From JAJPHW01 sp963771505 (lineage in GTDB: Bacteria; Acidobacteriota; Terriglobia; Terriglobales; Acidobacteriaceae), in NCBI GenBank assembly GCA_963771505.1, contig CAVYTO010000003.1, forward strand, positions 62,001 through 126,000: a stretch of DNA of 64,000 bases, in the 5' to 3' direction. Numbering within the stretch: position 1 is the stretch's first letter; each line of letters opens with the position of its first letter. The notes under the pieces were generated by a model that saw only the letters and a program-made list of their open reading frames with translations, made no database searches and was not told the origin of the DNA. This document shows positions 44,035-53,114 of the stretch, one piece after another. The translations under genes and the position numbers were made by a program.

Positions 44035-45453
44035 ATGCAAAGCCCCGACACCGCCGCGCCAGAAACCAAACATGGACTCTGGCCGTCTCTTGTCGAAGCG
44101 GTGCGAGGATCGCATCAGGACTTCACCGCCGGCAGCCTGAACCGCGCCATCCTGCTGCTCGCCGTTCCCATGATTCTGGAGATGGTTCTTGAATCGTTAT
44201 TTGCCGTAGTCGACGTTTTCTGGGTCGCACGGCTCGGTGCAAACGCAATCGCCACTGTCGGCCTTACCGAGTCAATGCTGAGCCTGGTTTTTGCGGTGGC
44301 TATGGGTTTAAGCCTTTCAACGACGGCGATGGTGGCGCGACGTATCGGGGAAAAGGATCCGGAAGGCGCGGCGGTGGCTGGGGTGCAAGCCGTCGTCCTC
44401 GGATTGTTTGTGTCGATAGCAATCGGGATCCCCTGCGCGATCTGGGCGCCGAATCTTTTACGAGCGATGGGCGCGTCTCCCGGCATCATCACCGCGGGCA
44501 GCGGCTACGCCCGTGTCTGCCTCGGCGGATGCTTCGCCGTCGTGCTCCTGTTTCTCAACAATGCCGTGTTTCGCGGCGCGGGCGATGCCGCCATCGCCAT
44601 GCGCTTGCTCTGGCTCTCGAACATCCTGAATCTCATTCTTGATCCGTGCTTAATCTTCGGATGGGGACCGTTTCCCCGCCTTGGCGTTACCGGCGCGGCC
44701 GTGGCTACGCTCACCGGCCGCAGCATCGGTGTGCTCTATCAGTTCTACCGGATGATGCGCGGTACCGAGCGCTTTCGCATCCTGCGCAGTCAGCTCCGCG
44801 TGCATTGGGATGTTTTGCTGCGGCTTGGCCGCGTCTCAATCACTGGAATTCTCCAGTTCGCGATCGCCCATTCCAGTTGGATTGGCCTCGTCCGCATCGT
44901 CAGCATTTTCGGCGCTGCCGCGCTCGCCGGGTACACAATCGGCATCCGCATCGTGATTTTTGTCATCCTGCCGTCCTGGGGATTAAGCAATGCAGCCGCG
45001 ACGCTGGTCGGTCAAAACCTGGGCGCAAATCGTCCCGACCGCGCGGAAAAAGCCGTGTGGCGCACCGGCCTATATAACATGTTCTTTCTGGGCTCGGTAG
45101 GAATCGTTTTTATATTTTTTGCCGAACCGCTCGTGAGCCTTTTCACCCAAGACCCGGAAGTGGTCCGCTATGCCGCCGCGTGCCTGCGCATTGTGAGCTA
45201 TGGCAATGTGGGATACGCCTACTTCATGGTGATGATGCAAGCTTTCAACGGCGCGGGCGACACCATCACTCCCACGATCGTGAACTTTTTCGGTTTCTGG
45301 CTGCTCGAGATTCCTCTCGCATATTGGCTCGCTCTCCCGCTGCACATGAACTCAAATGGAGCTTTCTTTTCGATTGCCATTGCAGAAAGCGTCATGGCCA
45401 TCGTCAGCGCGATTCTCTTTAAGCAAGGCCGCTGGAAGAAGCAAAAGATTTAG
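44035..45453 (+). CDS. MATE-family efflux transporter
   Basis: The 472-residue protein has twelve membrane helices in two similar halves (residues ~40-240 and ~260-460), with MATE motifs such as NRAILLLAVPMILEMVLESLFAVVDVFW near the start and NAAATLVGQNLGA in the second half. It should export cationic drugs or metabolites using an Na+ or H+ gradient. The cytoplasmic N-terminal tail is about 40 residues. It is monocistronic and convergent with the Kelch-repeat gene, with 11 bp between stops. Confidence 0.93.
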   Translation: MQSPDTAAPETKHGLWPSLVEAVRGSHQDFTAGSLNRAILLLAVPMILEMVLESLFAVVDVFWVARLGANAIATVGLTESMLSLVFAVAMGLSLSTTAMVARRIGEKDPEGAAVAGVQAVVLGLFVSIAIGIPCAIWAPNLLRAMGASPGIITAGSGYARVCLGGCFAVVLLFLNNAVFRGAGDAAIAMRLLWLSNILNLILDPCLIFGWGPFPRLGVTGAAVATLTGRSIGVLYQFYRMMRGTERFRILRSQLRVHWDVLLRLGRVSITGILQFAIAHSSWIGLVRIVSIFGAAALAGYTIGIRIVIFVILPSWGLSNAAATLVGQNLGANRPDRAEKAVWRTGLYNMFFLGSVGIVFIFFAEPLVSLFTQDPEVVRYAAACLRIVSYGNVGYAYFMVMMQAFNGAGDTITPTIVNFFGFWLLEIPLAYWLALPLHMNSNGAFFSIAIAESVMAIVSAILFKQGRWKKQKI

Positions 45454-45464
45454 AGCGAAGATCT

Positions 45465-46493
45465 TTACGGCCCAACGAAAACCCAGGTGTCGCCAGCGAT
45501 CGTTCCATCCCCGAACATGCCGCCAAACATTAACGTCTGGCGAGCGATCGGATCGTAGGCCATGCCCTCGCCGCTGCGAGCGGGCGGCGAAATCGAGGGC
45601 GACAACTGCACCCAATCCGTTCCATTCCACGACCAGGTGTCATCCACTACTCCGAAGACCACGACCGCATTGATCGCCGGATCGTATGTGCTGCCCGCGC
45701 CCACGTATGAGGGAATTTGCGTCGTCGGCGCATCCAACGTCCAGTCGTAGCCATCCCACGTCCAGGTGTTGTCGGTGCGGATCGTGTCGCCGTTCCCGGC
45801 GGTCAAGACCACGCTGCGGCGGATCGGGTCGAGCGTCGCGATTCCCCAGCCCCGGGGAAACGGCGTGGTCGACGGGTTCAATCTCGACCAATACACTCCA
45901 TTAAATCGATAAGTGACGTTGTAGGCGGGAATCACTTGAAAAGCGTTGTAGCCGCCGAACATCATCGCGCGCCCCGATCGTGGATCCGTGAACAACATCG
46001 CCCCGGTCGCCTTTGGCGGAGGGTTTTTCATCACAACCTGCGTCCAGGTCGAAGCCGCGCCATCCCATTCCCACGTGTCCTGCAAATACTGGTTGACGTT
46101 GAATCCGCCAAACATCACCAGCTTCTTCAGCGACCTGTCATACGCCATCGTCGCGCCATTGCGGACCGGCGGGGCCACTGTGGGATGCAGTTGGGTCCAG
46201 TTCGTACCGTCGAAAACCCAGGTATCGTTCAAATTTGCATTGTTGCCCTCGCCACCGAAGAGCACGACTTTCTCGCTCACAGGATCGTAGGCCATGGCCG
46301 GAAAGTAGCGGGCTTGCGGCGATTTTACCGGGGAGAGCTGTTGCCACGTGGACGCATGCGCGACTGTTGAATTCACGAGGACAGCGGCACCGATCGCCAA
46401 AGCGATAAGAAACAATTTCGTAGATTTACGGACAGAAGATTTGCGAACAGAAGACATGATGGGACGATCCTTCCGTGACGATTTTGGAGACAA
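45465..46493 (-). CDS. Secreted Kelch-repeat protein
   Basis: The 342-residue protein has a basic, repetitive N-terminus (SSVRKSSVRKS), a signal segment near residues 27-47 ending AHAST, and about six Kelch-type blades with the motif VLFGGEGNN... DTWVFDGTNW, i.e. a six-bladed propeller. An internal ATG 12 codons later is an alternative start. It may bind carbohydrate or protein outside the cell; its role is not evident. It follows the methyltransferase gene in the same direction after a 132-bp gap. Confidence 0.85.
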   Translation of the reverse strand: MSPKSSRKDRPIMSSVRKSSVRKSTKLFLIALAIGAAVLVNSTVAHASTWQQLSPVKSPQARYFPAMAYDPVSEKVVLFGGEGNNANLNDTWVFDGTNWTQLHPTVAPPVRNGATMAYDRSLKKLVMFGGFNVNQYLQDTWEWDGAASTWTQVVMKNPPPKATGAMLFTDPRSGRAMMFGGYNAFQVIPAYNVTYRFNGVYWSRLNPSTTPFPRGWGIATLDPIRRSVVLTAGNGDTIRTDNTWTWDGYDWTLDAPTTQIPSYVGAGSTYDPAINAVVVFGVVDDTWSWNGTDWVQLSPSISPPARSGEGMAYDPIARQTLMFGGMFGDGTIAGDTWVFVGP

Positions 46494-46625
46494 AGCCAGC
46501 GCAGCTGCCGACAGCAGTGTGCGGCGCGAATTACAGCGATTATTCGCGGGGACGATTTGCCTGTCAACGCTGCAAAAAATTGCATTTCAAGGCTTTACAG
46601 CGGGCGTCCGTTCTGCGGAGGAATT

Positions 46626-47291
46626 CTACTTCGCAGCAAACACCAGAAAGTAATCCATGCCATCCGCCTTCACGAAGTCGTATTGCGACACCATCGCGTA
46701 GCCAGCCTGTGCCGCTTCGCGAATGACAATCTCGCGACTGACTCCGTGGTCTTCCCCGTTTCCGTTGCGGTCAATCACACCGACCTTCGCTCCGGGACGC
46801 AATGCCGGCCGCAGGTTTTCGAGTAGCGTCACCGGCTTCGCGATCTCATGGTACGTCTTCAGCAGCAACACTGCATCGATCGCATTCATGGGAAGTTGCG
46901 GATCGTCGCTCTTGCTCAGAACGGTCTTCACGTTGGCCAGTCCTTCTTTCTGTGCTCTACGCGACACATAGCTGATGGCGTCCGGATTGATGTCAACGGC
47001 AAACACATTCCCTGTCGGTGTAACTCGTTTGGCTGCGCGCACCGTGAACCATCCGGAGCCTGCGCCGATGTCGGCCACGCCCTTGCCGGGTTCGACACCC
47101 AAAATGTCCATGACCCGATTGATTTGCAGCTTTTCGTCGCGGCCCGGCGAATCGAAAATCGACAGATCGCCCGCGTAAGGCGTGCTCGTTTTTCGCGGCC
47201 CGGTCTGAACAGGTGCGACTGTCTGGGAAAAGGCACAACCGCACCAAAGAAATCCGGACAAAATCAGCAATGAAAGGCAGCGTCTCAGCAT
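46626..47291 (-). CDS. Exported class I methyltransferase
   Basis: The 221-residue protein begins with a signal peptide or lipoprotein signal (LSLLILSGFLWCGCAFSQ, possible lipobox cysteine near residue 19). It then has a Rossmann methyltransferase fold: ADIGAGSGWFT (SAM-binding motif I), FAVDINPDA and DAVLLLKTYHEI. Most methyltransferases are cytoplasmic because SAM is, so export is odd. Either the protein binds another ligand, the hydrophobic start is a membrane anchor on the cytoplasmic side, or the cell exports SAM. Similar exported methyltransferases recur in Acidobacteriota. Confidence 0.8.
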   Translation of the reverse strand: MLRRCLSLLILSGFLWCGCAFSQTVAPVQTGPRKTSTPYAGDLSIFDSPGRDEKLQINRVMDILGVEPGKGVADIGAGSGWFTVRAAKRVTPTGNVFAVDINPDAISYVSRRAQKEGLANVKTVLSKSDDPQLPMNAIDAVLLLKTYHEIAKPVTLLENLRPALRPGAKVGVIDRNGNGEDHGVSREIVIREAAQAGYAMVSQYDFVKADGMDYFLVFAAK

Positions 47292-47413
47292 CGTTGTAAC
47301 CTCTTCTTATTCAGACCTCAATGTCTTTGACGTCGCCGCCATCCTTTTAGATACGCGGAAATGTCCTGCTTACGTTCCGATGTCGGGCGCGTCTGTTATG
47401 TGGAGGCTGATCT

Positions 47414-48193
47414 ATGACTAAATGGCGGTTCGGCAGCGTTGTCCTTGGAATTCTCTTTCTTTCTCTAGCCGCGGTGGCGCAGAGCACCGATCAGAGCCGC
47501 GAATTTCACTGGAAAGGGCATCTGCCTGCCGAAGGCGTGGTCATCGTTAAGAATGTCAGCGGCAACATCGAAGCCGACTCAGCTTCCGGCGACGAAATCG
47601 AAGTGACCGCCGAAAAATCCGGCGACCACGCCGAGGAAGCGCGAATACAGATGATCCAATCCGGCGACAGCGTCACATTTTGCGCCGTCCTTCCCGGATG
47701 GTTCAACGATCGTTGCGAGAGCGACCACTCCATGCTTCATCACAACGAGGGACGAAAGGTGCGCTTCACAATCCATGTTCCTGAAAACCTCCGGTTCACG
47801 GGCGAGAACGTCAACGGCGACGTCATTGCCGAAAACCTGGGCCGCTTCGTCAAAGCTGACTCTGTCAATGGCAAGATTCGGGTTTCTACCAAGTCCTGGG
47901 CGGAAGTCTCTTCCGTCAACGGCAGCCTGCAAGCGAAGATGGGGCGCGCCGATTGGTCTGGCACGTTGAAGCTTTCCACCGTGAATGGATCAATCGAGCT
48001 TGAACTTCCCAGCGACGCCAATACCGATGTGAACTTCAAATCCGTCAATGGACGTTTACGCACTGAGTTTCCCATCAATGTCGAAGGCACTCTCGGCGGG
48101 CGCATGGTCAAAGGACAGATCGGCACCGGTGGCCGCGAGTTGGTCATCGATACCGTAAATGGCGGCTGCGAGATCCGCCGCGCGGGACTTTGA
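47414..48193 (+). CDS. Exported DUF4097-type beta-repeat protein
   Basis: The ATG at 47414 follows GGAGG. The 259-residue protein has a signal peptide (about 1-22) and then repeats of a short beta motif with the phrase V-(S/N)-G-(N/D/K)-I, e.g. VSGNIEADSASGD, VNGDVIAENLG, VNGKIRVSTKS, VNGSIELELPS and VNGGCEIRRA. This is the right-handed beta-helix DUF4097 (putative adhesin) domain. Its function is unproven; envelope localisation is likely. The gene downstream encodes UdgX, about 100 bp away in the same direction. Confidence 0.9.
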   Translation: MTKWRFGSVVLGILFLSLAAVAQSTDQSREFHWKGHLPAEGVVIVKNVSGNIEADSASGDEIEVTAEKSGDHAEEARIQMIQSGDSVTFCAVLPGWFNDRCESDHSMLHHNEGRKVRFTIHVPENLRFTGENVNGDVIAENLGRFVKADSVNGKIRVSTKSWAEVSSVNGSLQAKMGRADWSGTLKLSTVNGSIELELPSDANTDVNFKSVNGRLRTEFPINVEGTLGGRMVKGQIGTGGRELVIDTVNGGCEIRRAGL

Positions 48194-48291
48194 TCAAAAT
48201 TTGATTGTCGGCGCTTCGAGAAGTCTCTCGACTGCATCTCAAGGCACTCACATTTCAACCCGGACTTGCGACCGGGTTCAAGGAGTGCAAA

Positions 48292-48927
48292 GTGAGCACC
48301 GGCGAACTCTTCCCCGACGAATCCGCGATTGGCGAATTTTCATCCCTCTCGTCCGCGCGCGAATCAGCCGGCGACTGCAAACGCTGTGACCTCTGGAAGA
48401 ACGCTACCCAGACTGTATTCGGTCAAGGCCCAGCCAAAGCCTCTGTCATGCTTATTGGCGAACAGCCGGGAGACATGGAAGATCGCGCTGGCCAGCCTTT
48501 CGTCGGACCGGCAGGAAAGTTGCTGGACGAAGCTCTGGTCGCGAGCGGCATTGACCGCAGCAAAGTCTACGTGACCAACGTCGTGAAACATTTCAAGTGG
48601 ACGCCGGCTCCGCGTGGCAAGCGCCGCATCCACGAGAAGCCCAAACAGCCTGAAATTCATGCTTGCCGTGTTTGGCTCGATGCGGAGTTGGATCTGGTAA
48701 AACCTAAAGTTCTGGTATGCCTCGGCGCGACCGCAGCTCAGGCTTTGTTGGGAAAATCATTTAGCGTCACACGCGACCGTGGAAAGCTGGTGGAATCCGA
48801 TCTCGCGGACAAGGTTTTGGCGACCGTGCATCCGTCGTCAATCCTGAGAGCGGTCGACGAAGAATCCCGCCAGAATCAATTCAATGCATTCGTCGAAGAC
48901 CTGAAGAAAATCGCCAGCTTGATTTGA
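48292..48927 (+). CDS. udgX: UdgX-type uracil-DNA glycosylase
   Basis: The GTG at 48292, after AAGGAG, gives 211 residues; an earlier TTG at 48205 lacks a ribosome site. Cys29, Cys32, Cys125 and Cys143 match the [4Fe-4S] ligands of family-4-like uracil-DNA glycosylases. GEQPGD (56-61) is motif A and HPSS (180-183) the other active-site motif. The loop KRRIH (110-114) is the hallmark of UdgX, whose His (His109 in Mycobacterium smegmatis, His114 here) becomes covalently bound to the DNA abasic site after uracil removal. It therefore excises uracil but remains tethered to DNA; the physiological purpose is unsettled. Confidence 0.93.
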   Translation: MSTGELFPDESAIGEFSSLSSARESAGDCKRCDLWKNATQTVFGQGPAKASVMLIGEQPGDMEDRAGQPFVGPAGKLLDEALVASGIDRSKVYVTNVVKHFKWTPAPRGKRRIHEKPKQPEIHACRVWLDAELDLVKPKVLVCLGATAAQALLGKSFSVTRDRGKLVESDLADKVLATVHPSSILRAVDEESRQNQFNAFVEDLKKIASLI

Positions 48928-48966
48928 TCAAGAAACGTAGTTTCGCCTAAACACATATTCACGGCG

Positions 48967-50580
48967 TTAAAACCCGCCGAACCGAAAGCGGCTGAAACGA
49001 AGGCGTTCATTTTCTCGCACCAGCGCTTTGCCGCGCCCTTTCAAGAGATCCTGAAGGCCGATCGCGCCCACAATTTGTTGGTTTTCTCGATTGACCACTT
49101 TCAGATTGCCAACGCCTTCCGCGGCCATCAACTCGGCCGCACTGCGGCAGGTTTCGTCCTCGTAGATAAATGGGCCCGTCGACTTGTCGTGGCTCACTGA
49201 AACAGCCGACTGATCGCTCGGCAGCATCAGGTCCCTCACGATCACAATCTCTAGTGGATCTACGCCATACTCGCGCGTAAGGTGATAGCCGCGACGGCTC
49301 AGCTTCTCCGTCAAAATGGACCGCGGCATGAGCAATGCAGTCACAAGATATGCGCCAACACACCCTAAAGTGAGCGGCACCAAAGCCGGAAGACAGTGGG
49401 TAACTTCCAGGCTGAATAGAATCGCGGTCAATGGAACACCGAGCGATCCCGCCAGCATGGATCCCATCCCCACCAGAGCCCAGAACGCCTGATGTTCCGG
49501 GGAGGTGTGCGCAACGTGCGCGGCAAGAGCGCCAACCGATCCACCGATCATCAGTAGCGGCGCCAGGACGCCGCCTGAAGTTCCCGATCCCAACGAGAAC
49601 GCCCACATCAACGACTTCGCGACGAGAATGCCCACGATAAGTGAAATGGGCGCGCTCCCGCGAAGCAACTCAGCTATGTTGTCGTAACCAACGCCCAACC
49701 CGCGTGGGAAAAATACGCCTCCAATACCGATTCCAATTCCGCCGATCGCAGGCCACCACATCCAGTGCAGCGGCAACCTCTCAAACGAATCTTCAAATGC
49801 ATACATAAGCCGGCTCATGCCGGACGCGACCAATCCCACGACTGCTCCAAGCAGCAGCGCGAGAACGGCAACTGAGGCCCGGTCCCAATCGCCGAGCACC
49901 GGCATGTGAAAGATCGGCCCATGGCCGAGAATGTATCCTCGCAGAATCGCGGCCGCAGCGCTCGCAATCGCCACCGGCACCAGACTTCGCGGACGCAGCT
50001 CAAACAAGAGGAGTTCGACGGCCAGAAGTATTGCGGCCACAGGCGTCGCAAATGTTGCGGACATTCCCGCTGCGGCTCCGGCGACCAGCAACGTGGTTCT
50101 CTCAGCGTCAGAGAGTTTGATCCATTGGGCAATTAGAGATCCGAGCGCGCCGCCGCTCATGATGATTGGGCCTTCCGCGCCGAACGGGCCGCCGGACCCG
50201 ATCGCAATCGCCGCGGAAATAGGTTTGAGTATTGCGATCTTCGGCTCGACTTGCGCGCGATTCAACAGAATCGCTTCAATCGCTTCCGGGATCCCGTGTC
50301 CCCTGATCTTTTCCGACCCGAAACGAGACATCAATCCGACAATCAGGCCGCCCATCACTGGAATCATGACCATCCAATGTCCGAGCGGGCTTCCGCCCGG
50401 AGAAACAGCCTGGAAACTGAACCGGTGGTAATAGAAAACATTGGTCGATAACGCAATCAACCGCAGCAGCGCGTACGCAAGAAAGGTGGCTCCGATCCCA
50501 ATAACTAGCGACACGCTGGAAAGCAGCCACACACGGCGATCCACTGTGAAATCGCGCAGAACTGACGGCCTAGATTCCAT
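48967..50580 (-). CDS. ClC-type chloride channel/transporter with CBS domains
   Basis: The 537-residue protein has about ten membrane helices, with GHGIPEAIE (95-103) and FGAEGP (133-138) as selectivity-filter elements; Glu136 is the gating glutamate. A cytoplasmic CBS region occupies the last ~110 residues (MLPSDQSAVSVSHDKS... GVGNLKVVNRENQ) and may bind a nucleotide. It moves chloride, probably in exchange for protons. Its ATG overlaps the last codons of the marR gene by 11 bp, so the two are one operon under the operator at 51043-51063. Confidence 0.92.
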   Translation of the reverse strand: MESRPSVLRDFTVDRRVWLLSSVSLVIGIGATFLAYALLRLIALSTNVFYYHRFSFQAVSPGGSPLGHWMVMIPVMGGLIVGLMSRFGSEKIRGHGIPEAIEAILLNRAQVEPKIAILKPISAAIAIGSGGPFGAEGPIIMSGGALGSLIAQWIKLSDAERTTLLVAGAAAGMSATFATPVAAILLAVELLLFELRPRSLVPVAIASAAAAILRGYILGHGPIFHMPVLGDWDRASVAVLALLLGAVVGLVASGMSRLMYAFEDSFERLPLHWMWWPAIGGIGIGIGGVFFPRGLGVGYDNIAELLRGSAPISLIVGILVAKSLMWAFSLGSGTSGGVLAPLLMIGGSVGALAAHVAHTSPEHQAFWALVGMGSMLAGSLGVPLTAILFSLEVTHCLPALVPLTLGCVGAYLVTALLMPRSILTEKLSRRGYHLTREYGVDPLEIVIVRDLMLPSDQSAVSVSHDKSTGPFIYEDETCRSAAELMAAEGVGNLKVVNRENQQIVGAIGLQDLLKGRGKALVRENERLRFSRFRFGGF

Positions 50581-51037
50581 AGCCCTTCACTGTTGTTCGA
50601 CGCAGGCCAGGGCTTGCAGTGGTGATGCGGGCCAAGGTTCGAATCAGTCGCGGGGCCAGTACGTTTAACTCCCGAGCATGCGCAACCGACAGCGATTCCA
50701 GCATGCGCTCTCCTTTGGCCGTCAGGCGCAAAATAATGTACCGCCGGTCTTTATCCGAGTGTTCGCGTTTCAATAGCCCAATTTCCTGGCACCGATTGCT
50801 CAACTCGACGACGGTGTTGTGACGCAAACCAAGCCGCTCAGCCGCGTAGCCAACCGTCGGCGCGACACCGGCGGGAACTCCGGCGATTTGCAGCAGAAGC
50901 TGGTGCTGCTGTGGCTGGATTTCATGCCTCTCGGCTTCACTCTCGCTGAAGTGAAGGAAGAGCCGAAGCTGGTGGCGGAATTCAGCTAGCCCCTGGAGCC
51001 ACTCATTCGCCGCCCCTCCTTTTTTGGATTTAGCCAT
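50570..51037 (-). CDS. MarR-family regulator
   Basis: The 155-residue protein has a MarR winged helix: LLLQIAGVPAGVAPTVGYAAERLGLRHNTVVELSNRCQEIGLLKREHSDKDRRYIILRL, with the wing residues DKDRR. Dimerisation helices flank it. It encodes no enzyme. The ATG at 51037 lies 6 nt from a perfect 10-bp palindrome and has no ribosome site, so the transcript may start at or near the ATG. It probably represses its own operon with the downstream ClC transporter gene until a small ligand binds; ligand unknown. Confidence 0.92.
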   Translation of the reverse strand: MAKSKKGGAANEWLQGLAEFRHQLRLFLHFSESEAERHEIQPQQHQLLLQIAGVPAGVAPTVGYAAERLGLRHNTVVELSNRCQEIGLLKREHSDKDRRYIILRLTAKGERMLESLSVAHARELNVLAPRLIRTLARITTASPGLRRTTVKGYGI

Positions 51038-51042
51038 GTTTT

Positions 51043-51063
51043 ATATATCGTAATACGATATAT
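51043..51063. promoter_or_regulatory. Perfect palindromic operator for the MarR protein
   Basis: ATATATCGTA-A-TACGATATAT is a perfect 10-bp inverted repeat with a single-base spacer, right before the marR start codon. MarR dimers bind such palindromes. Its AT-rich arms also contain -10-like TATATA, so binding would block transcription. Confidence 0.85.
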
Positions 51064-51098
51064 TATCACAAGTATTACCCTCGACTAGCGATTTGAGG

Positions 51099-51686
51099 TT
51101 AGTTCTGCCGACCCTCGTAGGCGGTGATGTCAGCTTCGTGTTGCAACGTCAGGCTGATTTCGTCCAGACCTTCCAGCAAGCAATGCCTTCTGAAATCCTC
51201 GATGGGGAAAGGGATGTGCAGTCCGTGCGCGTCTGATAGTTTACGTCCGGCGAGATCGATTGTAATCCCGTAACCGTTCGTTTTCTCCGCGTTCAGAACG
51301 AGATTCTCGCACTGGCTTTCTTCGAGGGTTACGGTTAGCACACCGTTCTTCATACAGTTATTGGCGAAGATGTCGGCGAAGGACGGCGCAATGACCGCCC
51401 GGAAACCAAAGTCCTCCAATGCCCATACCGCATGCTCACGAGACGATCCGCAGCCAAAATTCTTCCCGGCCAGCAGAACTCCGGCATCTGCGTACCTGGG
51501 GTCGTTTAGTACAAACGTTGGATCAATCTGTCCATCGCTCGATCTTCGCCAATCGTGAAAGAGAAACTCGCCGAACCCAGTGCGTTCGACGCGCTTCAAG
51601 AATTGCTTTGGAATGATCTGGTCGGTGTCGATATTCGCCCGGTAGAGCGGGGCGACGATTCCTGTATGGATGCGAAAAGGCTTCAT
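51099..51686 (-). CDS. leuD: 3-isopropylmalate dehydratase small subunit
   Basis: The 195-residue protein is the swivel (LeuD) subunit that closes on LeuC to convert 2- into 3-isopropylmalate in leucine synthesis. The family motifs NIDTDQIIPKQF, GCGSSREHA (GKNFGCGSSREHA near residues 75-87) and FADIFANNCMKNG are intact and the length is typical. It is the last gene of the leu operon, 9 bp after leuC. Confidence 0.96.
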   Translation of the reverse strand: MKPFRIHTGIVAPLYRANIDTDQIIPKQFLKRVERTGFGEFLFHDWRRSSDGQIDPTFVLNDPRYADAGVLLAGKNFGCGSSREHAVWALEDFGFRAVIAPSFADIFANNCMKNGVLTVTLEESQCENLVLNAEKTNGYGITIDLAGRKLSDAHGLHIPFPIEDFRRHCLLEGLDEISLTLQHEADITAYEGRQN

Positions 51687-51695
51687 GAATTTCTT

Positions 51696-53114
51696 TCAGC
51701 GAAACTGCCAGTTGCGCACATCGGTAAAGTGGCCGGTGATTGCCGCCGCCGCCGCCATGACTGGACTCACCAGGTGTGTGCGCCCACCGCGCCCCTGGCG
51801 GCCTTCGAAATTACGATTGCTGGTGGATGCGCATCGTTCCCCCGGTTGCAAAATGTCGGGATTCATCCCCAAGCACATCGAGCATCCCGATTCGCGCCAT
51901 TCAAATCCGGAATCTTTGAATATCTGATGCAGACCCTCCTCTTCTGCAATGCGCTTCACCACCTGTGAACCCGGTACCACCATCGCGCGGACCGAGCCAG
52001 CCACCCGATATCCCTTGGCTACACGTGCAGCCGCGCGCAAATCTTCCAGCCGGGAATTTGTGCACGAACCGATGAACACGCGATCAACTGGAATCTCTTC
52101 CATCCGCGTGCCGGACTCAAGCCCCATATATTCCAACATTCGCGCTGCGGATTCGCGGTCGATTTTGAGGTCGCGGATCTCAGGAACACTTCCATCAACC
52201 GGTACAACCATCCCGGGATTCGTTCCCCACGTAACGAATGGCGCCATGCACGACGCATCAAGCGGGATCCGCATGTCATATTGCGCGGCCGGGTCGGATG
52301 CGAGACCATTCCACCGGTTAACCGCTTCTTCCCACTCGATTCCCGCAGGTGCGAAACGCCGTCCTTTTAGATAAGCGAATGTCGTCTCGTCCGGCGCGAG
52401 CATTGCGGCTTTGGCTCCTGCCTCGATGCTCATGTTGCACAACGTCATGCGCCCTTCCATCGAGAGTGCGCGCGCCGCATTTCCGGCATACTCGATGACG
52501 TGCCCGGTGGCGCCATCGGTCCCGATCTGCCGGATCACGCCTAGCGCCAAATCCTTCGCACTCACCCCTTCGGCGAGAGTTCCGCCGATCTCGATCAGCA
52601 TCGTCTTGGGCTTGCGCTGAGTCAGGCACTGGGTCGCCAAAACGTGCTCGACCTCCGAGGTCCCGATGCCGAACGCCAGTGCTCCGAACGCGCCATGCGT
52701 ACTGGTATGGCTGTCGCCGCAGACAATCGTCATGCCCGGCTGCGTGAGCCCCAATTCCGGCCCGATGACATGCACAATCCCTTGGTCGGGCGAGTCGACG
52801 TCATACAACTGGATACCGGAGTCTTTGCAATTCTGCTGAAGGCATTGAATCTGCCGTGCCGCGATCGGGTCGGTGATCGGCGTGCCTCGCGGTTCCGTCG
52901 GAATATTGTGGTCCACCGTCGCAACCGTTTTGCGCGGCTGCCGGACGCGGCGGTTAGCGGCCCTCAACCCATCAAAAGCCTGTGGCGAAGTGACCTCATG
53001 GACAAGATGCAGATCAATATAAAGAAGCGCCTGTCCGTCGCTCTCGCGAACAACGTGCGCGTCCCAAATCTTGTCGATAATCGAAAGCTTCCCCCCGGTC
53101 AGGCTCTCATTCAT
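51696..53114 (-). CDS. leuC: 3-isopropylmalate dehydratase large subunit
   Basis: This 472-residue aconitase-type subunit has the [4Fe-4S] cysteines in GSCTNSR and in CSMCLGMNPD, plus GDSHTSTHGAFGALAFGIGTSE. With LeuD it isomerises isopropylmalate. Length and motifs are normal for the bacterial LeuC. It overlaps the end of leuB by 8 bp, so leuB and leuC are translated in a coupled way. Confidence 0.96.
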   Translation of the reverse strand: MNESLTGGKLSIIDKIWDAHVVRESDGQALLYIDLHLVHEVTSPQAFDGLRAANRRVRQPRKTVATVDHNIPTEPRGTPITDPIAARQIQCLQQNCKDSGIQLYDVDSPDQGIVHVIGPELGLTQPGMTIVCGDSHTSTHGAFGALAFGIGTSEVEHVLATQCLTQRKPKTMLIEIGGTLAEGVSAKDLALGVIRQIGTDGATGHVIEYAGNAARALSMEGRMTLCNMSIEAGAKAAMLAPDETTFAYLKGRRFAPAGIEWEEAVNRWNGLASDPAAQYDMRIPLDASCMAPFVTWGTNPGMVVPVDGSVPEIRDLKIDRESAARMLEYMGLESGTRMEEIPVDRVFIGSCTNSRLEDLRAAARVAKGYRVAGSVRAMVVPGSQVVKRIAEEEGLHQIFKDSGFEWRESGCSMCLGMNPDILQPGERCASTSNRNFEGRQGRGGRTHLVSPVMAAAAAITGHFTDVRNWQFR

